A DNA stretch of 64,000 nt, from the NCBI GenBank assembly GCA_964020155.1, contig OZ026563.1:3867440-3931439 (forward strand). The letters run 5' to 3'. Below the pieces are notes generated by a model that was not told where the DNA came from, made no database searches, and worked only from the letters and a program-made list of their open reading frames with translations. Made by a program: the position numbers and the translations under genes. The DNA comes from Chondrilla cf. caribensis. Lineage: Eukaryota; Porifera; Demospongiae; Chondrillida; Chondrillidae. Positions 1 to 12,076 of the stretch are shown here, one piece after another (positions within the stretch are counted from its first letter, which is position 1; the number at the start of each line of letters is the position of its first letter).

Positions 1-274
1 ATAGATATGCTGTACTGGTACTGTTATGTATTGTGCTATATATACAGTATACTGTATGTAATTGCAGAATGTGTCTGTACATATACAGTACTGTACGTTC
101 ATAATATACATACATTATAATATTATGTATATATAATACAGTACATGTACATATATACAGTATATAAATATTGTGTCCTTATTGGTTTGTGGGTGCATGC
201 TCATTGAACCTGAATGTGACACAGTTCTATGTGATTGTTGTTGCCATGGTGATCCATCCTTACTTGTCACCCAG

Positions 275-570
275 GAACAGTACATGTTTGTGTACAATGC
301 TGTCCGAGAGCTCCTGTTGTGTGGAAACACTAGCGTGAGGGCCGTTGACCTGAGGAGGTTCTTGTCCACCGTTGACAGTAGTGAAAGTGTAGAAATCAGC
401 AGACAGTTAAATGTGAGGATGTTCTGTGTACCTATATGTGTGTGTGTACGTGTGTGTGTGTGTGCATGTGTGCGTGTGTGTGTTGTGTGTGTGTGCATGT
501 GTGCGTGTGTTGTGTGTGTTGTGTGTGTGTGTGTGTGTGTTGTGTGTGTTGTGTGTGTGTGTTGTGTGTG

Positions 571-654
<84 letters not shown>

Positions 655-659
655 GTGTG

Positions 660-706
<47 letters not shown>

Positions 707-738
707 GTGCGTGTGTGTGCATGTGTGCGTGTGTGTGT

Positions 739-804
<66 letters not shown>

Positions 805-886
805 ATGTGTGCGTGTGTGTGTACGTGTGTGTGTGTGCATGTGTGCGTGTGTGTGTTGTGTGTGTGTGTGCATGTGTGCATGTGTG

Positions 887-946
<60 letters not shown>

Positions 947-3900
947 TTGTGCGTGTGTGCGTGCGTGTGTGGTGTGTGTGTGTGTGTTGTGTGTGTGTGC
1001 ATAAGTGTATGTACATATGAATATTATTTGTATGTATGTGTTATACATACGTATGCGTACATTTTTCAAAACATGTACATGCAGATACATATGTGTACTT
1101 TGGCTATATCTACATGTGTATATATACACGTACAAGTCTTTTCCAAATAGTATAAGTGCCCCAATGAGTTTGGCATCCCAATTAGACAGGTGTCCAAATG
1201 CGGGATATATTTGTATGTGTCCTGTAGCTAAGACATGTGTGTTCTCTCTAAATTGAATCAGCAGTTCACATGGGGGCTGATCATGTAGTTATGTCAGTTG
1301 GTGGGTTCCAAGTTATGTAAACTACTTGGGCAGTTGTGCTGATTCCAGGGCTAATGACGTAAGTGTGTCTTCATTGATATCCAAATGGCTGCTTTCCTTG
1401 TGCGCCCCAACTGTATACAGCCTTTTGAATTATCTTGCTATCCACTAGTACTCTGCACCATTCATTTACAGTACTAATGTGATTAATTAATTAACCAATC
1501 AACTAATTACTGTACCTTTGTGTATTCAAACATTAACACAATCAGTACAAATAATGACTTCATAATTATCATCATCCAAATGTACCACTTGGATGTATAT
1601 CCTCAGCTACATCGAATCCTGTCTCTCTTACTGTGGGTGATTTGTAAGTAAATAAAGGGTTGTCCAGCATGTATTGTATGTTAGTGTTGACTGGAGTGGT
1701 TTGGTGTCCTCAGGTTGTCCAGCATGTATTGTATGTTAGTGTTGACTGGAGTGGTTTGGTGTCCTCAGGTTGTCCAGCATGTATTGTATGTTAGTGTTGA
1801 CTGGAGTGGTTTGGTGTTCTCAGGTTGTCCAGTTGTTGACTCAGGAGAGTGCTGAGGACAGGAGGGTTGCCAGATATCGGGACAAGATACGTTACATGGA
1901 TAGGGCACCATGTGAGCACATGCATGTACTGCATGTTATGTGCATGTTATGGGCATGTCATTTACATGTAGCATTCCTTGTCAGCACGTGGTACATGTGA
2001 TTTGTTTCTGTGTCCCATATGGGGATACCATGTCCCATATGCTGATTCAGTGTGCCATTTGCTAATTCATTGCATACATTTGTACTTTGTGTCATTTGTG
2101 CTGCTAACTCAGTATATTCTGTGCTGCTAACTCAGTATACTCTATGCTGCTGATTCAACATGCAATATTCTAATTCAGTATACTCAATACTGCTAACTCA
2201 ATATACTCGATACTACTAACTCAGTATACCTGATACTGCTAACTCAGTATACTCGATACTGCTAACTCAGTATACTCTATGCTGCTAACTCAGTATACTC
2301 AATACTGCTAACTCAGTATACTTGATACTGCTAACTCAGTATACTCGATACTGCTAACTCAGTATACTCTATGCTGCTAACTCACTATACTCGATACTGC
2401 TAACTCAGTATACTCTATACTGCTGATTCAGTATACTCTATACTGCTAGCTCAGTATACTCTATGCTGCTGATTCAGTATACTCTATACTGCTAGCTCAG
2501 TATACTCTATGCTGCTAACTAAGTATACTCTATGCTGCTGATTCAGTATACTCTAAACTGCTAACTCAGTATACTCTATACTGCTGATTCAGTATACTCT
2601 ATGCTGCTAGCTCAGTATACTCTATGCTGCTGATTCAGTGTGCTGTATGGAAACTTGGTATCATATTATTGTATGCTCCAAGGAATGTGCAAGTGATATG
2701 TACACGTAATGATATGTATTGAGTCTGTTTTGTTCATTCTACCCGCTCAACCAAGGATATTCTTTCTACTTTCTCATTATCACTGTTACTGTAGGGAGAG
2801 GGAAGCATTTGTACATAACGTCTGTCAACACTGCAGCGGTCAACATCATCAATGCCTCCTACGTCGATGTAAGTATGCCAGTATGTACGTACAGTGTGTA
2901 TGTACTAGTATGACAATCTCTGCATGGAGTTGTGTTTACATTGTGTCCCAAACCACATGTACTCTCTCATCTGTTTACCTTTGTAGTGCGTTACTGTTTG
3001 TTTTGTGTGTTACTGTCATGTTGTGTGTTGTCTTTATTGTTAGGGGTATCACAGTCCGAAAGCATTCATAGCCGCTCAGTCTCCCATGGCAACCACTGTG
3101 GATGACTTCTGGTCCATGATTTGGGAGAACAAGTCTCACGTTGTTGTTCTCCTCTGTCAACTGGTGGAGAATGAGGAGGTTAGTTGAGTGCACAGCCACA
3201 TGCGCCTACAGTATGTAGAGGGTAGGGTTGTGAGTACCATCTCACAATCTACTGGTATCCCATGACTCAGTTGAGTGTATTGTTGCATATGCTGAAGTAG
3301 ATACGTGTAGGTACATATAGTTGTGTGAAGCGATCGTCTACTCATAGCCGTGACACTCGGGTGAGAGCACAACCAAGCATACCCCTCAGTGTAGTGCAAC
3401 GATTGTTAATTTTCTAGTTTATTTTCCCCTTTCAGTCACACAGCTTATGGTGCCGTTACTAATCAGTTACCCAATGGATAAACATTGTTCAGTGTAGAAA
3501 TTACATCAAAGCTTGGAAATCGAAATAACTGAAACAAACAAACATCAAAAGTAGTACACTCAAATATCACAAAGCAAAGTGAAGACAAAAGTGTTGACAG
3601 AAACAATTTCAGTTAGAATTTACCCTTCCAGCACACGTCATTTCCCTTAACATGTGACAATTGTTCCACTCTTTTGGTTGGCACTGTAGTCCAACATGTT
3701 TGGTACCAACACCTGTTAGCAGCTGCCGGATGTGTGCTTACTGTCTAATGCACTGCACTATCTCTGCCCATTTTCAGTCTGTCAATCACCATTAACCTCT
3801 TTGTTTACCCTTTGCCATTATCATGTCATGTACTCTACATCAGCCATAGTTGATAGGACTAAGGGTACTTTTGTATGTAATTTTAGATGCATTGTGGTGT

Positions 3901-5341
3901 CCCACATTTATCAATCCCCTTCACCCAATGCTGTATGTTAGGACTTTGCAGGTTCCTCCTTGTGTAATGTTTACCAGCCCTAATTGTTTTAATGGTCAGT
4001 AGCAACAAATAATAATTGAGCACATCTCCTTTGTGTTGGGTCATTTTCACTATCCACCTAGTAACTCTTTGAGGACAACACTTCTCTATTGTCCTTCCCT
4101 GCGTTGTGGTTGTCCTGTTATCCCATTGTGTCCTGGTCAGTTCTTCCGTTTTTTCTTTCAGGAATCCAGTTACTCATTCTGGCCTCAGAGTATTGGAATG
4201 AGTTTCCATTCCGACGGTCTTGAAGTGACACTGAGTGAGGAGAAGACATCAACCCATTTTAGCCAATATCAACTTTCCATCAAACACCCTCGACAAGTAG
4301 GATTCTTGTGTGTACCCTTTTTCATGTATGTGTAAATGTGTGCAGGTGGTGTATATGTACATGCTGTACATACGTACACACAGCATGTGTGTATACAGAC
4401 AGGGAGACCTATTGCCATATACTATACATACATATACTGTATAATATACATAATACATTATATAGCAATAGGTCACCCTGCCTGTCTACATGTTTAACAC
4501 TGTGATGTATGATACGTACCTTATGTACAGTGGTGAGCATATGTGTACCATAAACTCTACTGACCCTATGTGCACCTCATTGGATTGTGTATGCTTATAC
4601 TAACAGACCTTCATCTCTCCACAGCCCACTCCCCTCGGAGTGACACTTCTGCATTACAAACACTGGGCAGAATGGTCCAAGCCAAGCAACACGAGTGCCC
4701 TCATCCAGCTGATTTTGAATACTCAGAAACTACAGCAAAGTTGTTCTGATTCTCCAGTGGTTGTGACTTGCAAGTAATTCCCTCCACACATGCACCTAGT
4801 CACCTGTACTGTACTATATAGACACTTATACATTCATACATTCTGTACATGACTTGGGATGTGGACACAGTTTGCATGTTGACCTTGTCTATTACATACC
4901 TGCTGAGAAGAAGGGGTATCGTGTGAGGTTTGACCTTCAGACCAAATGATAATACTTCACAGTTGTTTGACAGTTATCCAGAGAATTACAGTACTTCATT
5001 GGGAGAGTTATTTTGAAAACACTTTTGTATGATGTTGTTTTTGTGATTTTCCCTCTGTGCTGGTTCTTTCTCAATACAGTGATGGTCTCGGACGTAGTGG
5101 TACATTCATTGCTATTTGGTCTCTGATTGAGCAGATGAAGATGGAAGGACAAATTGATGTACTCAGTACAGTAAAGTCCATCAGGACTCAGAGACCAGGA
5201 GCAGTGGACAACCTGGTGAGTAGTGTGTGGGGGTGGGAGGGGTTTGTTTGTGTGTGTGTGTGTATGTGTGTGTGTGTGTGTGTGTGTACGTGTGTGTGTA
5301 CATGTGTGTGTACATGTGTACGTGTGTACGTGTGTGTGTGT

Positions 5342-5393
<52 letters not shown>

Positions 5394-5602
5394 TGGTGTG
5401 TGTGTGTGTACACACCACACATAAACACACACACACGTGAAGTGTGTACTACATGCTCCGTACCAAAATCTCAAAATGTGGTGACACTGTTCTTGGTCTG
5501 TCGACTCTCTCACTCCTCCCACAGGAATACTTTGCCTATTGCTTTGAGGTTATCGTGGACTACATAGATTCATTTGAAGGATATTCAAACTTTGAGATTT
5601 GA
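275..5602 (+). CDS. receptor-type protein tyrosine phosphatase, 3' part (end of D1, complete D2)
   Basis: Eight exons with consistent phase: 275-412, 1824-1911 (or from 1833), 2795-2868, 3044-3178, 4162-4296, 4625-4773, 5080-5215, 5525-5602. The gene starts left of the window. The first exon carries the usual end of a first PTP domain ([10 protein letters not shown]) and the D1-D2 linker. Exons 2-8 encode a second PTP domain: [23 protein letters not shown], the P-loop [11 protein letters not shown] assembled across an intron, the Q-loop region [10 protein letters not shown], and the C-terminal helix ending GYSNFEI. The CX5R core of the P-loop is kept, but the WPD loop reads WAEWSKP and the usual HC is TC, so D2 is probably a weak or inactive regulatory domain as in many tandem receptor PTPs. 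The transmembrane and extracellular parts are outside the window, so the subfamily cannot be named. Confidence 0.88.
431..1003 (+). repeat. imperfect (TG)n microsatellite
   Basis: About 570 bp of TG dinucleotides with TTG, CATG, CGTG and TACG interruptions. It begins almost directly after the phosphatase exon donor at 413. Long reading frames through it are only Cys-Val or His-Thr repeats. Confidence 0.97.
1659..1832 (+). repeat. 55-bp tandem repeat duplicating a splice acceptor
   Basis: Three exact-length 55-bp units start at 1659, 1714 and 1769 and are followed by a 9-bp partial unit. Each unit ends in a pyrimidine-poor CTCAG followed by GTTGTCCAG, which is the acceptor context and first nine bases of the phosphatase exon starting at 1824. 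The intron therefore holds decoy copies of its own 3' splice site. Confidence 0.93.
2090..2640 (+). repeat. ~23-bp minisatellite in phosphatase intron
   Basis: Roughly two dozen degenerate units built on CTGCTAACTCAGTATACTCT, with GATTCAG and GCTCAG variants. It lies inside the intron between exons 1824-1911 and 2795-2868 and shows no coding potential. Confidence 0.93.
4395..4487. repeat. short inverted repeat (hairpin) in phosphatase intron
   Basis: Arms AGACAGGGAGACCTATTGC and the near-complement GCAATAGGTCACCCTGCCTGTCT flank an AT-rich centre with many TATA/CATA steps. Probably a small non-autonomous TIR element. No coding content. Confidence 0.7.
5243..5436 (+). repeat. (TG)n microsatellite
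   Basis: TG run with TACGTG interruptions beginning about 25 bp after the phosphatase donor at 5216 and ending in a short ACACAC tract, so the two ends can pair. Confidence 0.95.
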
Positions 5603-6358
5603 CACTCGAACATCCAGCACATGTACATAATGTTTGTTTTTTGATTCACCATATCATTAATTTTTCCAAACGTGTCGTCACGAAATGTATCACTTAATTA
5701 TTGAAATCTTGTGGTCATCATCAAATTCCTCAGGTATGTATGTATGTGTATAAACAACCATTCATTGTCATTAACTGTATTTTATAGCATTATTATTATT
5801 CAGTATGCTGGTTGTATGTATTGTCACTAGTACAGTGAAATTGCAACTGGACACAGTAAATTTGAGATGATTACAATTTCTGGGTTGCATGATGGATATA
5901 TATTATATCCATGGTTACATTGCTACAGAATACCGTAATTATCATATATAGGTTAGTAAGTACATTGGCCATAGTACACACTCCTGGTTTTATAGCGAGT
6001 ACACTTCACTCAGCCAGTCCCTAGCTCATGTACACTATATCGACCAGTTCAGATAGCAAACATCTCTGCTATACCTATAATATAAGAATTGAGTACAGAT
6101 TTGTGTACCCTCCAAGATGCTTACTAATGAAATTTGACTGTCTCAATGTTATACGAAACCGCAACCAATTAATGACGTCACAATATCATTTCCTGCACAG
6201 GTTTACCGCACCTAATAGTACGCCGCCTGTACGCATATAAAGAGAACCAGCGGTCGCTAGCGTTGTTCGATCACTTTCTAGTGCGTGTTGTACATACAGG
6301 GCCACTTATTCGGGATATTTAGGTCTGCTTAGTTTCCAGGAGGCCGCGACAGCTCACG
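5603..6358. other. intergenic region, phosphatase to Ig/FN3 receptor A
   Basis: 756 bp without a gene. It holds the phosphatase 3' flank, one diverged copy (about 5945-6110) of a dispersed repeat also found near 23731, 49018, 53473 and 63051, and the promoter and 5' leader of the receptor. A TATAAA at 6236-6241 lies about 120 bp before the start codon. Confidence 0.6.
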
Positions 6359-9300
6359 ATGATTTCTTGTTGTTTGATGAGAGTTGTTCTGTTGGCGACG
6401 ATCGTAGTTTCACGGTACATCATTGCCGAAGGTGAGTGATGGTGAATTTCTACAACTGTAAACGCAGATGCTTTAGAACCGACTCAAGTGATACTCTTTA
6501 AACTGCTTACTGAGTCTCTCGTGACGAAGGATATCTGAAACTGGTAGTAACAATCGCTTATGTTGTAGAATAATAGACCGTGTGTAGTTCATAGCTAATC
6601 GTAGAGCCTATATCGCATTTTTAATACGAGGGAGGAATGCGCCTGTCTAAGCGAGATTAGTAGACGGTTACACCTTAGCCCAATGATGGAACGGGTGCCC
6701 TATAGGATACAAGGCAGAGTGCCTTGAAGTTGTAATATTTATGCTTTGGGTGTGAATATTAATTATGTGCATGTATGTGTCTTGAAATAATGGAATCACG
6801 TGTACGTACGTATCTCCTAGGTTTATGATAACACGGACATTGTCTTGCATAAATAATGTACCTCAATGATAAGACTGCGGACTCCTGGCTACCGATATTC
6901 AAAGCTACCCCAGCATTCCAGGTCACCCCAACATTCCAGGTCACCCCTTCCACCCTAGTGATACCTTGTGGTTCGCATATTTGACTACAGATGTCCCTTG
7001 GACCTCCTGAGGGCTCCGAATATTGAATTGGGAGCCTTGAGATACAAGTATAATATACTGGATAAATAACAATGGGTACGTAACTTTAATGTTATTTTCT
7101 GTCCCTTCAGCTGCAGTCACCATAGACGCCTATCCCAGCACCCAACCTGTACCACTGGGTACTACAGTTGTGTTGGTGTGTAGAGTTGTTGGAGTGTCTG
7201 AAGAAAGCTCTTCATCTAGGTATCAGTGGAGCTGTCCTAACGGTGCCTGTGACATCTCCAGAGGTACACAAGGTTCACCAAGATCGAGGATTGTGAGTGG
7301 TAACACTTTAACTGTGAATGTTGTCAACAAATCTGACAGTGGAGAGTACAGATGTACCGTCAGTGAAGGAGGAACCACTAAGACCAGCTCTTACAACATG
7401 ACGATCTCAGGTGAGGACTACTGTGACTGTACGTAACTGTACTTTCCTTCCGAAATGCTTATATCAGTTACTACAGTCGAACCTCTCCAACATGAAGTCT
7501 ATATTATATAACCAACTTCAAATTTACATTACATATAGCTACTTAGCATAATGATATTTATTATCAGTCTATCATAGCAAATTACATAGCTGGGGGAATA
7601 TAATTGATAAAAATAGTTTATTGCATTATGTTTACAATATCAACAACCACCAAACGTAATAACTTCGAAGGTTTTTCTAAACCTAAGAAAGACACCCAAG
7701 TAATTTGAGTGCGGGGGGGGGGGGCAGCCCCACGAGTTTTTGAACTCAAATTACTTGTTATCATGCAATCCCAAGAGTGTGCAAATCAAAACTTGGAGCA
7801 GAATGTATATGTATATATATATACATATGTAAATGATTGAGTGTAGTCTAGAACTTTGAATTTAGTTTGTGTGTGTGCTATACACTACAGGAGGCATTGC
7901 TCTGTACACGCTAGTAGCTCGACAACCTGTACGTGTATTTCAGAGCCATGGTGTTATCTCCAACCCCGATGATGTAAAAGCTGGATTTTTCAAAGTTAGC
8001 ATTTCGTGTGTTGGGGATGACTCATCAGCTGTTGGTCAGTGGAGGAGACCTGATGGAAATCCAATTTCTGCTAACTTCCATGGCCCAACATACCAAAGAG
8101 ATGGTCGGCTCTTGGTATCACGCTTTGACAGGCAATACAGCAATGGCAACTACAAGTGCAAGATTGGTGATGAAGAAGCAGTGATTGGACTGTACTTCAC
8201 ATCAGGGTCGCTAGTGGGTGAGTGGATGAGTGAGTTGGAAGACATTCTACTGATATGTTATTCATTTTATGGTATTATGTTCACTTGTAATATACATACG
8301 TACATGCCAAGGAAATTACATGACAGAATTTTAAATTACAGTATAACACGATCATGTAAGAGTTCCATTCCAAGCTTCCTAATCACAGGAATCTCCTCTT
8401 AAAGAAGTTCCTGCTGAGGAGATTCCACCCACTGCAGTAGATAAGCAATCAGTTAGAGTAACCATTTATCGATTGGCCTGATTCTTTCCTGTAACATGAG
8501 TGCCTCTTTTGGGAAAGATTTCCCATTCATTCACAATGTGCAATTGTACTTTTGTTGTGCTCTATCATTGAGTGAACAGAGTAAATCAAATCAAGCAGTG
8601 TTTACCTAAGCCTACAGTAATGTTATTACTCTTTCCCCTTCCAAGTGACCAGACTAAGTGTATAACACGGTCTGTGCTATAAGTACTGGGAAACCTGTAT
8701 ATAAAGACCACCTGAGGGACCAATAAAAGAAGGCCTCTAAAGACAGGTGGTCTTTGTACAGAAGTGCTCCACTTTAGATGAGTTGACATAGCAAATAGTG
8801 TAACAATGGTCACTTAGGACAGGTGGTCTTTATATATAACAGGATTCAACTCTACTCTCGAGCTAGTGACGTAATGTAATGTAACTTAATTAGAATCTGT
8901 ATTTTGTGTCCTCTACTGTCAGTAAGGACGTACACCTTGTGTGTATCTTGTTCCTTGCTATATCTGACAGTATATTTGCTCATGTTGATAGGTACCTACA
9001 GTGGGACCATCTCCAACTTCAGAGCCACTATGATCTCACTCTCCACAACCAGGCTGTCATGGAATGCTTTGACTAATCCCGATCCTTCTTCTACAACCAC
9101 AGTGGGGTACTTTGTGTCTTATGGTAGAGTGGACCTTGGAGTGAAAGAGAACATCGTGGTAAATGGAAGCTCTAATACTGATGTGCTCCTGAGTAATCTG
9201 GATTCTGGAGTGGAATATGAAGCTACAATAAGAGGATTCAGTGAGGATGGAACAGACAGGAGAGTCTCCACACCAGTTGTATCAGTCAGATGGACAACAG

Positions 9301-10715
9301 GTGAGTTGTCTGCATGCATGTGATGTTGGATCAGCTGTCTACATGGTTCATGACTGCATACATACTTGAGGGATGTTTCTCCTGATCACTTGTTGATAAG
9401 GGACTTCTGCAGGAGTGAATGCACTACTATGTTTCATTATAATTCATATATGTAACATCTGTATATATTGAATTAACTGCATTCACATCCACTTCACTTT
9501 CTAATCACTTTCTTCCCAATTTTCAGAATCTTCTGTGATACCTACTTCCCCCACACCTCAGCTAACTACGTCCTCCACACCTCAGCTACCTACTTCCTCC
9601 ACACCTCAGCTAACTACGTCCTCCACACCTCAGCTAACTACTTCCTCCACACCTCAGCTAACTACTTCCTCCACACCTCAGCTAACTACGTCCTCCACAC
9701 CTCAGCTAACTACTTCCTCCACACCTCAGCTAACTACTTCCTCCACACCTCAGCTACCTACTTCCTCTACACCTCAGCTAACTACTTCCTCCACACCTCA
9801 GCTAACTACGTCCTCCACACCTCAGCTAACTACGTCCTCCACACCTCAGCTAACTACGTCCTCCACACCTCAGCTAACTACATCCTCCACACCTCAGCTA
9901 ACTGCGTCCTCACAACACCACTGTACGTTCCTCACGACACCACTCAGTAGTCCACTCACTTGTAACATCTTAATGCCTGTATTACATGATTACAATTAGA
10001 TATTGATATTCTCTTTTTTCTGATCACTTTTTGCTTCAGTTTCTTCAACAAAGTCTGAAGGCTCAGTATCTTTGACAGTACTATCGATTGTTACTCAATC
10101 ATCACCTACATCTCAAGCACCTTCACCTACGTCTCAAGAACAGTTGTCATCTACATCTCAAACAACTTCATCACTTATGTCTCAAGCACCTTCTTTACCT
10201 ACATCTCAAGCACCTTCTTCACCTACATCTCAAGCACCTTCTTCACCTACATCTCAAGCACCTTCTTTATCTACCTCTCAAGCACCTTCTTCACCTACCT
10301 CTCAAGCACCTTCATTAGCTACATCTCAAGCAACTTCTTCACCTACACCTCAAGCACCTTTGTCACCTACGCCTCAAGCACCACTGTCATCTATGTCTCT
10401 AGTAACTTCATCACCTCCAGTGCAACCATCTCCTACATCTACTCCGGAAGTATCAGGTTAGTGTTTGAAGCTACAGTCCTATTAGCAGACAAAGTAGTAC
10501 TGTTGAGTATTTATCTACGTTCATAATTTTTCCAATCTCGTCCCTCTAGCTATAGTTGGTGGCATTATTGGAGCTCTTGCTCTGCTTCTGGTGGTCATAT
10601 CCCTTGTTATTGCCATTATAGTCTTCACTTTTATCTGTGCAGTCAGGAAACAAGCCCATCGGTAGGTATTGTGGTGATAGTGAGTTACATTTACCATTGT
10701 GTGTGTGCATGTGTG

Positions 10716-10763
<48 letters not shown>

Positions 10764-10815
10764 CGTGTGCGTGTGTGTGTGTGTGTGCGTGTGCGTGTGC
10801 GTGTGTGTGTGTGTG

Positions 10816-10914
<99 letters not shown>

Positions 10915-12076
10915 GTGTGCACTCTCCCACTCTCCCTGGTTGGGACACACCCTCCCTGTTAGGGACATACTCTCCCTGTTAGGGACACACCCTCCCTGGT
11001 TGGGACACACTCTCCCTGGTTGGGACACACTCTCCCTGGTTGGGACACACTCTCCCTGGTAGGGACACACTCTCCCTGGTTGGGACACACCCTCCCCGGT
11101 TGGGACACACTCTCCCTGGTTGGGACACACCCTCCTTGGTAGGGACACACTCTCCCTGGTTGGGACACACTCTCCCTGTTAGGGACACACTCTCCCTGGT
11201 TGGGACACACCCTCCCTGGTTGGGACACACTCTCCCTGGTTGGGACACACTCTCCCTGGTTGGGACACACTCCCTGGTTGGGACACACTCTCCCTGGTTG
11301 GGACACACCCTCCCTGGTAGGGACACACTCTCCCTGGTTGGGACACACCCTCCCTGGTTGGGACACACTCTCCCTGGTTGGGACACACTCTCCCTGGTTG
11401 GGACACACTCTCCCTGGTAGGGACACACTCTCCCTGGTTGGGACACACCCTCCCCGGTTGGGATACACTCTCCCTGGTTGGGACACACCCTCCTTGGTAG
11501 GGACACACTCTCCCTGGTTGGGACACGCTCTCCCTGTTAGGGACACGCTCTCCCTGGTTGGGACACACCCTCCCTGGTAGGGACACACTCTCCCTGGTTG
11601 GGACACACTCTCCCTGGTTGGGACACACTCCCTGGTTGGGACACACTCTCCCTGGTTGGGACACACCCTCCCTGGTAGGGACACACTCTCCCTGGTTGGG
11701 ACACACCCTCCCTGGTTGGGACACACTCTCCCTGGTTGGGACACACTCTCCCTGGTTGGGACACACTCCCTGGTTGGGACACACTCTCCCTGGTTAGGAC
11801 ACACCCTCCCTGGTTGGGACACACCCTCCCTGGTTGGGACACATTCTCCCTGGTTGTGATACACGCTTACATGTTAGATTACTACTCTTAATGTGACAAT
11901 CACATGTATGTATCAAATGTGGAATATGAAATAACTGGATAACGGTGCAATCAAAGTTGTTGTAAGATACACAATAGCAAATCTTCATGTTAGCTATCTC
12001 TTTACCCTTTGCTAGAGTTGAATTGAAACCCGAAGTCAATGGGAAGGATACAGATATTGAAGACAGCGGAATGTAA
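6359..12076 (+). CDS. Ig-Ig-FN3 single-pass receptor with mucin-like stalk (paralog A)
   Basis: Eight exons, 664 aa: 6359-6431, 7111-7410, 7891-8217, 8992-9300, 9527-9922, 10040-10456, 10550-10661, 12016-12076. All introns up to the transmembrane exon are phase 1. Domains in order: signal peptide (residues 1-24, ATIVVS core); Ig domain with VLVCRVV, YQW and DSGEYRC; second Ig-like domain with VSISCVG and NGNYKC; FN3 domain ([17 protein letters not shown]); two Ser/Thr/Pro stalk exons made of 8-residue repeats (TPQLTTSS, then SPTSQAPS); one transmembrane helix ([19 protein letters not shown]); and a ~27-residue tail without tyrosine or ITIM/ITAM. A type I surface receptor for adhesion or recognition. 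The ligand is unknown. A second copy lies 1.1 kb downstream in the same orientation. Confidence 0.87.
7696..7759. repeat. inverted repeat with poly-G loop
   Basis: AAGTAATTTGAGT and ACTCAAATTACTT flank a G13 tract followed by CAGCCCC. Small hairpin in the first Ig-Ig intron of receptor A. Confidence 0.7.
8694..8841. repeat. TIR-flanked short element in receptor A intron
   Basis: GTATATAAAGACCACCTG at the left and CAGGTGGTCTTTATATATA at the right are inverted complements. A further internal AGACAGGTGGTCTTTGTACA resembles the right arm. Likely MITE-type remnant. Confidence 0.65.
9541..9905 (+). repeat. 24-bp coding minisatellite (stalk exon 1)
   Basis: About fifteen nearly identical 24-bp units encode TPQLTTSS (or LPTSS) in frame inside the exon 9527-9922. 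The unit is a multiple of three, so copy-number change lengthens or shortens the stalk without a frameshift. Confidence 0.95.
10099..10400 (+). repeat. 24-bp coding minisatellite (stalk exon 2)
   Basis: About twelve degenerate 24-bp units encode [12 protein letters not shown] repeats in the exon 10040-10456. It is independent of the repeat in the preceding exon but has the same unit length. Confidence 0.9.
10697..10920 (+). repeat. (TG)n microsatellite
   Basis: TG repeat with GCGTG, TTTG and CATG interruptions, starting about 35 bp after the donor at 10662 of the transmembrane exon. Confidence 0.96.
10923..11860 (+). repeat. 20-bp minisatellite, ~47 copies
   Basis: Unit TGGGACACACTCTCCCTGGT with small variants (AGGGACAC, CCTCCC, one 16-bp short form) tandemly repeated over 940 bp. 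It lies in the last intron of receptor A, directly after a TG microsatellite. The long open frames on both strands come from the repeat and are not genes. Confidence 0.97.

Noticed and set aside
115..1150. Long His-Thr and Cys-Val reading frames on both strands
   Set aside because: They are translations of TG/CA microsatellites. The same applies near 5200, 10700, 16100, 24000, 28000, 32400, 34800, 40000, 48600, 52300, 59100 and 61700.
10923..11860. Possible CRISPR-like array
   Set aside because: Units are contiguous with no unique spacers, and the DNA is eukaryotic and intronic. It is a minisatellite.
10959..11864. 301-residue minus-strand frame of [17 protein letters not shown] repeats
   Set aside because: Product of the 20-bp intronic minisatellite. 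The unit length is not a multiple of three and the repeat merely lacks stops in all phases; no start context or splice support.
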